DNA of 17,670 nucleotides, from the NCBI GenBank assembly GCA_035325905.1, contig DAOKYY010000084.1, positions 1-17,670 on the forward strand, given 5' to 3'. The notes beneath the pieces were generated by a model, which was given only the letters and a program-made list of their open reading frames with translations, did not search any database and was not told the DNA's origin. Positions 13,600 to 17,670 of this stretch are shown here, piece by piece. The stretch comes from DYGX01 sp035325905. GTDB taxonomy: Bacteria; Chloroflexota; Anaerolineae; Aggregatilineales; Aggregatilineaceae. How positions within the stretch are numbered: position 1 is the first letter of the stretch; each line of letters opens with the position of its first letter. Position numbers and translations under genes: made by a program.

Positions 13600-15294
13600 A
13601 TGACAGACGATGATCTTCGACGCCGGCCATCGGACGCCGAGCCGGAAGACGACGCGCCGCAGGACAGCGATCGGTTTATCGAGGCGATCCGCGATATCCC
13701 CAAGATGCGCTCGATTGACGATGGCAAGCGTTTCGCGCCGCCGCCGCCGATGGTCAGCCGCCTGGGCGCCGTGACGCAGGGCTGCGGCGCGGTCGCCCTG
13801 ACGCTGATCGCGGTCGTCATGCTGCTGACCGCGATGCTCTACGGGTTTTACGTCTGGGGGCCATCGCTGATGCTGATCGGCGGGCTGGCGCTGTTGTTCG
13901 GCACGGCGGGCATCTGGCGCGGGGCGCGCACCACGCTGCTGGTCGCGATCCCGGTGTTGCTGGGGCTGGCGGTTCTCGCCGCGCTGTGGGGGTCCTATCT
14001 CCCGGCGGCGTCGGCGCCGCTGGGCAATCTGAACGTGATGCTGCCGCTGATCGTGATCGGCGCGGTCTTCGTGCTGGTCGTCACGCTGATCATCCACGTG
14101 ATCGCCCTGATCTATTGGAACCGGCTCAAGCCGGTCAGACAGCGCGGATTGCTGATCTGGGGCGTCGTCATCGGCGCCCTGATCGGGCTGGCGGTCGTCT
14201 TCCATTTCGTACAGCAGAACCAGCGCGAAGCGTGGATCTCCGAGCACCTCGAAGACTGGTCCACCCAGGCTGAAACCGCTACGCTGCGGCTGGGCGCGAA
14301 CTCCAACGTCACGCTCGGCTATAGCTTTGTCGGCGCGGAAGACGAGTCGACCGAGGTGCCGTTCGATCAGCGCGTCGCCGAGCTGAACGCAATTATCGAC
14401 TCCGGCGCGCGGCTGGTGCGCCTGGGCGCCAGCGGCGACATGCTGTTCGAGACGGACGAGCCGGTTTTCTTCACGTCTGAAGACTCCGGGGACGGTGAGG
14501 ACGAGGGCGCGGCGGCGGAGCCGTCGGAGCGCGTCGCGCGCCAGCAGGAGTACGAGCGGCAGTTCATGGAGCGCGTGGTCGAGTCCGGCGTGGACCTGGT
14601 GATCGCGGACTCGCAGTACACGCCCTATCTGCTGGTCCGGGGCGGCGAAGACGCCGACACCACCTGGGACGAGTTCCGCGCCTACCATCGCCAGCGCGTC
14701 GAGCACTACGCCGGGCTGTACCAGCCCTACGCCTACGAGATCGTCAACGAGCCGGGCGCGTACACCGAGTTCAGCGACCTGGCCGGCTTCGAGAGCGCCG
14801 ACCAGCAGCTTGAGCTGTGGATCGAGCACACGCGCGAGATGATCGACCTGGTGCATGAGGTCAGCCCGCAGACGCGGGTCGGCGTCAGCATCGCCGCGCA
14901 GAGCGAGTTCGACATGGACTATTACGAGCGCGTGCTGGAGCTGGGCATCGACTTCGTGGCGTTCCGCGTCTACCAGCCGGCCCAGTTCGACCTGATCGAG
15001 GACGCGCTGGCCGAGCGTGGCCGCCCGCAGGAACAGGGCGCCGAGCTGTGGCTGGCCGAGACGTGGTACGGCTACTGTCTTGCGCCGCAGCGCAGCATGG
15101 CGCTCGACGCCGAGTGGCTGGAGACGGCCGTCGCCTTCGCCGCGCGTTATGAGGGCAGCGCCGTGCTGCCCAACGATTTCGGCTGTTTCTTGCAGCCGGG
15201 CGGCACGCTGTTCGCGGGCGAGATCGACGAAGACGGGCGCACCGAAGCCTGGGAGACGTGGCAGCGCCTCGTCGCGGAGTGGGCGCCGTCGTAA
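13600..15294 (+). CDS. Five-helix membrane protein with outward clan GH-A-like glycosidase barrel
   Basis: The 564-aa protein starts with an acidic cytoplasmic tail (1-50), has five strongly hydrophobic segments at about 62-83, 88-105, 111-130, 145-172 and 183-203, and then a soluble domain from 225 to the end. With an inside N-terminus the soluble domain is extracytoplasmic. That domain resembles a TIM-barrel glycoside hydrolase of clan GH-A: an early strand RLVRLGAS, then YEIVNEPGAY (379-388) with candidate acid/base Glu384, and LWLAETWYGY (483-492) with candidate nucleophile Glu487. A strongly acidic insert (about 294-310) follows an early strand. I do not recognise a named family for the whole protein. 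GAGGAG lies eight bases before the ATG, and the gene follows the dehydrogenase by 45 bp with no terminator, so the two are likely co-transcribed. The function link between them is unclear. Confidence 0.7.
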   Translation: MTDDDLRRRPSDAEPEDDAPQDSDRFIEAIRDIPKMRSIDDGKRFAPPPPMVSRLGAVTQGCGAVALTLIAVVMLLTAMLYGFYVWGPSLMLIGGLALLFGTAGIWRGARTTLLVAIPVLLGLAVLAALWGSYLPAASAPLGNLNVMLPLIVIGAVFVLVVTLIIHVIALIYWNRLKPVRQRGLLIWGVVIGALIGLAVVFHFVQQNQREAWISEHLEDWSTQAETATLRLGANSNVTLGYSFVGAEDESTEVPFDQRVAELNAIIDSGARLVRLGASGDMLFETDEPVFFTSEDSGDGEDEGAAAEPSERVARQQEYERQFMERVVESGVDLVIADSQYTPYLLVRGGEDADTTWDEFRAYHRQRVEHYAGLYQPYAYEIVNEPGAYTEFSDLAGFESADQQLELWIEHTREMIDLVHEVSPQTRVGVSIAAQSEFDMDYYERVLELGIDFVAFRVYQPAQFDLIEDALAERGRPQEQGAELWLAETWYGYCLAPQRSMALDAEWLETAVAFAARYEGSAVLPNDFGCFLQPGGTLFAGEIDEDGRTEAWETWQRLVAEWAPS

Positions 15295-15341
15295 AAGCAT
15301 GTGAACTATCGAAAGTCTCTGGCATAGCAGCCCGGCGCCGG

Positions 15342-15454
15342 TTTACCTCACCCCCGGCCCCTCTCCATGTTGGAGAGGGGAGAAAAGCGGCAGCGGCGCG
15401 CGCGGCTTGAAGTCCCCTCTCCGCGCCGGAGAGGGGATTGAGGGGTGAGGTAAA
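15342..15454. repeat. 113-bp nested inverted-repeat element (MITE/REP-like)
   Basis: Perfect 13-bp terminal inverted repeats TTTACCTCACCCC (15342-15354) and GGGGTGAGGTAAA (15442-15454) enclose two hairpins with the same arms. These are CCCCTCTCC/GGAGAGGGG at 15358-15380 (loop ATGTT) and at 15414-15436 (loop GCGCC). It has no ORF and no clear target-site duplication. Similar 'CCTCACCCCC...CCCCTCTCC' units are known as dispersed repeats in Chloroflexota and cyanobacteria. It follows the stop codon of the membrane glycosidase gene by 47 bases and could also act as a transcript end. Confidence 0.8.
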
Positions 15455-15503
15455 TCTTGCGAATCGCCGCATGTGCCAGAACATTTCGAAAGGTCACTCA
15501 GCG

Positions 15504-15624
15504 GTTAGCCGTTAGCGGTTAGCCAAAGCAGCACGCCGGAGATTGCGCCGCCCTTTCCGTGAGCGTGTAGCGTCCAGCCGTTCTGCTCTGGCTCTCGCTA
15601 ACCGCTAATCGCTAACGGCTAATT
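15504..15624. repeat. Inverted pair of TTAGCCGTTAGC-type repeats
   Basis: The left arm at 15504-15523 (GTTAGCCGTTAGCGGTTAGC) matches the reverse complement of part of the right arm (15597-15624) at 18 of 20 bases. Each arm is itself made of short units (GTTAGC, CGGTTAG, CTAACGG). The middle of about 73 bases shows no ORF or further symmetry. The right arm ends 23 bases before the epimerase ATG. It is probably a second small dispersed element next to the first. Confidence 0.65.
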
Positions 15625-15647
15625 GCTTGTTTCTGAATGAGGACGCT

Positions 15648-16055
15648 ATGGCACACCGGATCAATCATGTCGCAATCGTGGTCGAAGACCTGGACGGCGC
15701 GCTGCGCTTCTGGCGCGACGCGCTCGGCCTGCCGCTGAGCAAGACCGAGGACAACCCCGGCGAAGCGGTCCAGATCGCCTTTCTGCCGCTGGGCGAGAGC
15801 GAGATCGAGCTGCTCCAGCCGACCGACCCGGCCAGCGGGATCGGGCGCTACTTGGACAAGAAGGGCCAGGGGATGCACCACGTTTGCGTCGAGGTGGACG
15901 ACATCGAGGCGACGATGGCGCGGCTGACGGCGCACGGCGTCGAGCTGATCAACGAGGCGCCGCGCGTCCGGCCCGAAGGCACACGCTATGCGTTTGTGCA
16001 TCCGCGCAGCGCGTCGGGCGTGCTGGTCGAGCTGTACGAGCTGCCCCGCGCCTGA
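15648..16055 (+). CDS. mce: Methylmalonyl-CoA epimerase (VOC superfamily)
   Basis: The enzyme interconverts (2S)- and (2R)-methylmalonyl-CoA, linking propionyl-CoA carboxylation to the mutase. The 135-aa protein has the paired beta-alpha-beta-beta-beta modules of the VOC fold. Likely metal ligands are His7 (INHVAIVV), Glu54 or nearby (ESEIELLQP), a His of GMHHVCVEVDD (77/78) and Glu128 (GVLVELYE). The segment FVHPRSASGVLVELYE is typical of epimerases rather than of generic glyoxalases. The ATG at 15648 is chosen because TGAGGA lies five bases upstream; a TTG seven codons earlier is in frame but overlaps the repeat flank and fits the family poorly. The mutase gene starts 500 bp downstream on the same strand, but a hairpin terminator lies between. 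Confidence 0.9.
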   Translation: MAHRINHVAIVVEDLDGALRFWRDALGLPLSKTEDNPGEAVQIAFLPLGESEIELLQPTDPASGIGRYLDKKGQGMHHVCVEVDDIEATMARLTAHGVELINEAPRVRPEGTRYAFVHPRSASGVLVELYELPRA

Positions 16056-16136
16056 TCTGTCGCATCGCCTGATCCGCCAGTGCTTGCGATGAGCCTTATC
16101 CCCTGGCACAAGGCGGGGCATACGGCGCGCGGTAGC

Positions 16137-16163
16137 GGCGGAGCAAGCTCCGCCCGTTGTTTT
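16137..16163 (+). terminator. Probable terminator of the epimerase gene
   Basis: GGCGGAGC (16137-16144) and GCTCCGCC (16147-16154) are perfectly complementary; a loop forms by opening the inner pair. CGTTGTTTT follows (16155-16163). It lies about 80 bases past the stop codon. Confidence 0.55.
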
Positions 16164-16197
16164 CGTCCGGCGAGCGCAGCGCAGCTTCTCAAACGGA

Positions 16198-16224
16198 CAG
16201 GGTAGGCCAACTGCGCCTACCCTG
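16198..16224. repeat. Perfect 10-bp hairpin in the epimerase-mutase spacer
   Basis: CAGGGTAGGC (16198-16207) and GCCTACCCTG (16215-16224) enclose CAACTGC. Neither strand has a T tract after it. It may be a dispersed palindrome or an RNA structure. Confidence 0.45.
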
Positions 16225-16555
16225 CCCAGACGTGCGTATGAGATTGTCACCTGCACCGGACCTCGTCCGCCTCCGCGGAGCCAAAGGCCGGTTGTGCGTC
16301 GCATGAAGTCTTTTTTCCGGCTCCGGCTTCAACAGCCCTGCCGCCGCTTCCAATACGCGATAAATCTTTGACTCCAGTGTATGACCGAATCGGGCAAAAT
16401 GTGAAATAAGAATGCGTGAAAGATTGCGAAAGGCGCGAATCGCGCTTAATTCTGCGCGCGACGCTCGCGGTGGGCGCGGGGCGGAGGCAAAACCCGCCAA
16501 CTTTCGTACAATTGACGGTAGACAAACTCCCCACCTGATAGAGGACTTTGCAGCT

Positions 16556-17670
<1,115 letters not shown>

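Larger units (their letters stand above)
16056..16555 (+). other. 500-bp non-coding spacer between epimerase and mutase genes
   Basis: No convincing ORF lies here on either strand. It holds a terminator-like hairpin, a second perfect hairpin, the palindromes CTCCGCGGAG (16271-16280) and GCGCG-AAT-CGCGC (16433-16445), and an AT-richer part at about 16360-16450. TACAAT (16507-16512) resembles a -10 box, with a poor -35 region, and would give a leader of about 37 nt for the mutase gene. The spacer is long for this dense region and could hide a regulatory RNA, but I see no recognisable class. Confidence 0.5.

Noticed and set aside
12760..15300. 846-codon open frame on the minus strand opposite the acyl-CoA dehydrogenase and membrane glycosidase genes
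   Set aside because: It is antisense to two clearly coding genes. Its translation is rich in Arg, His, Gln, Asp and Ala without any recognisable domain, as expected for the opposite frame of GC-rich coding DNA.
15500..15624. CRISPR array suggested by repeated GTTAGC units
   Set aside because: The units are short, irregular and in inverted arrangement with no regular spacers and no cas genes.

Overview
The window looks like a chromosomal segment of a GC-rich bacterium in the phylum Chloroflexota, probably the Anaerolineae side. This is inferred from the Thr/Pro-rich 'TSTPIP' linkers on the exported protein at the left edge, the hrcA-grpE-dnaK-dnaJ-prmA order, and acyl-CoA metabolism genes in the same region. 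No marker gene such as 16S rRNA is present, so the placement is tentative. Most of the DNA is ordinary housekeeping sequence, and coding density is high.

Layout. 1-1765: a membrane-anchored C39-like/TPR protein with its terminator. 1785-2749, minus strand: a flavin reductase-like protein and thioredoxin. 2933-9369, plus strand: the heat-shock set hrcA, grpE, dnaK, then dnaJ and prmA. Strong terminators after dnaK and after dnaJ split the set into separate units. 9488-10225: a TauE/SafE-type permease. 10275-12250, minus strand: a cysteine biosynthesis unit, cysK then cysE. A consensus promoter drives a leader of about 256 nt that holds a 27-codon cysteine-rich ORF followed by a perfect rho-independent terminator. 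12310-15294, plus strand: a short-chain-type acyl-CoA dehydrogenase and a five-helix membrane protein with an outward glycosidase-like barrel. 15342-15624: two inverted-repeat structures. 15648-17670: a methylmalonyl-CoA epimerase and the start of a B12-dependent acyl-CoA mutase cut by the window edge.

How the genes work together. GrpE, DnaK and DnaJ form one chaperone machine, presumably repressed by HrcA, although no CIRCE operator is visible. CysE makes O-acetylserine and CysK converts it with sulfide to cysteine. CysE ends in isoleucine, the residue that docks in the CysK active site in known cysteine synthase complexes. The acyl-CoA dehydrogenase, epimerase and mutase fit fatty-acid, branched-chain amino-acid or propionate breakdown.

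The most notable observation is the cysK leader. The peptide has Cys at codons 8, 10, 12, 14 and 23. It lies between a 17-nt-spaced TTGGCA/TATAAT promoter and a 12-bp terminator ending in seven U, 62 nt before the cysK start codon. This is the architecture expected for cysteine-sensing transcription attenuation by ribosome stalling. A second notable point is that the mutase has Phe89 and Gln207, the pair typical of isobutyryl-CoA mutase, where methylmalonyl-CoA mutase has Tyr and Arg.
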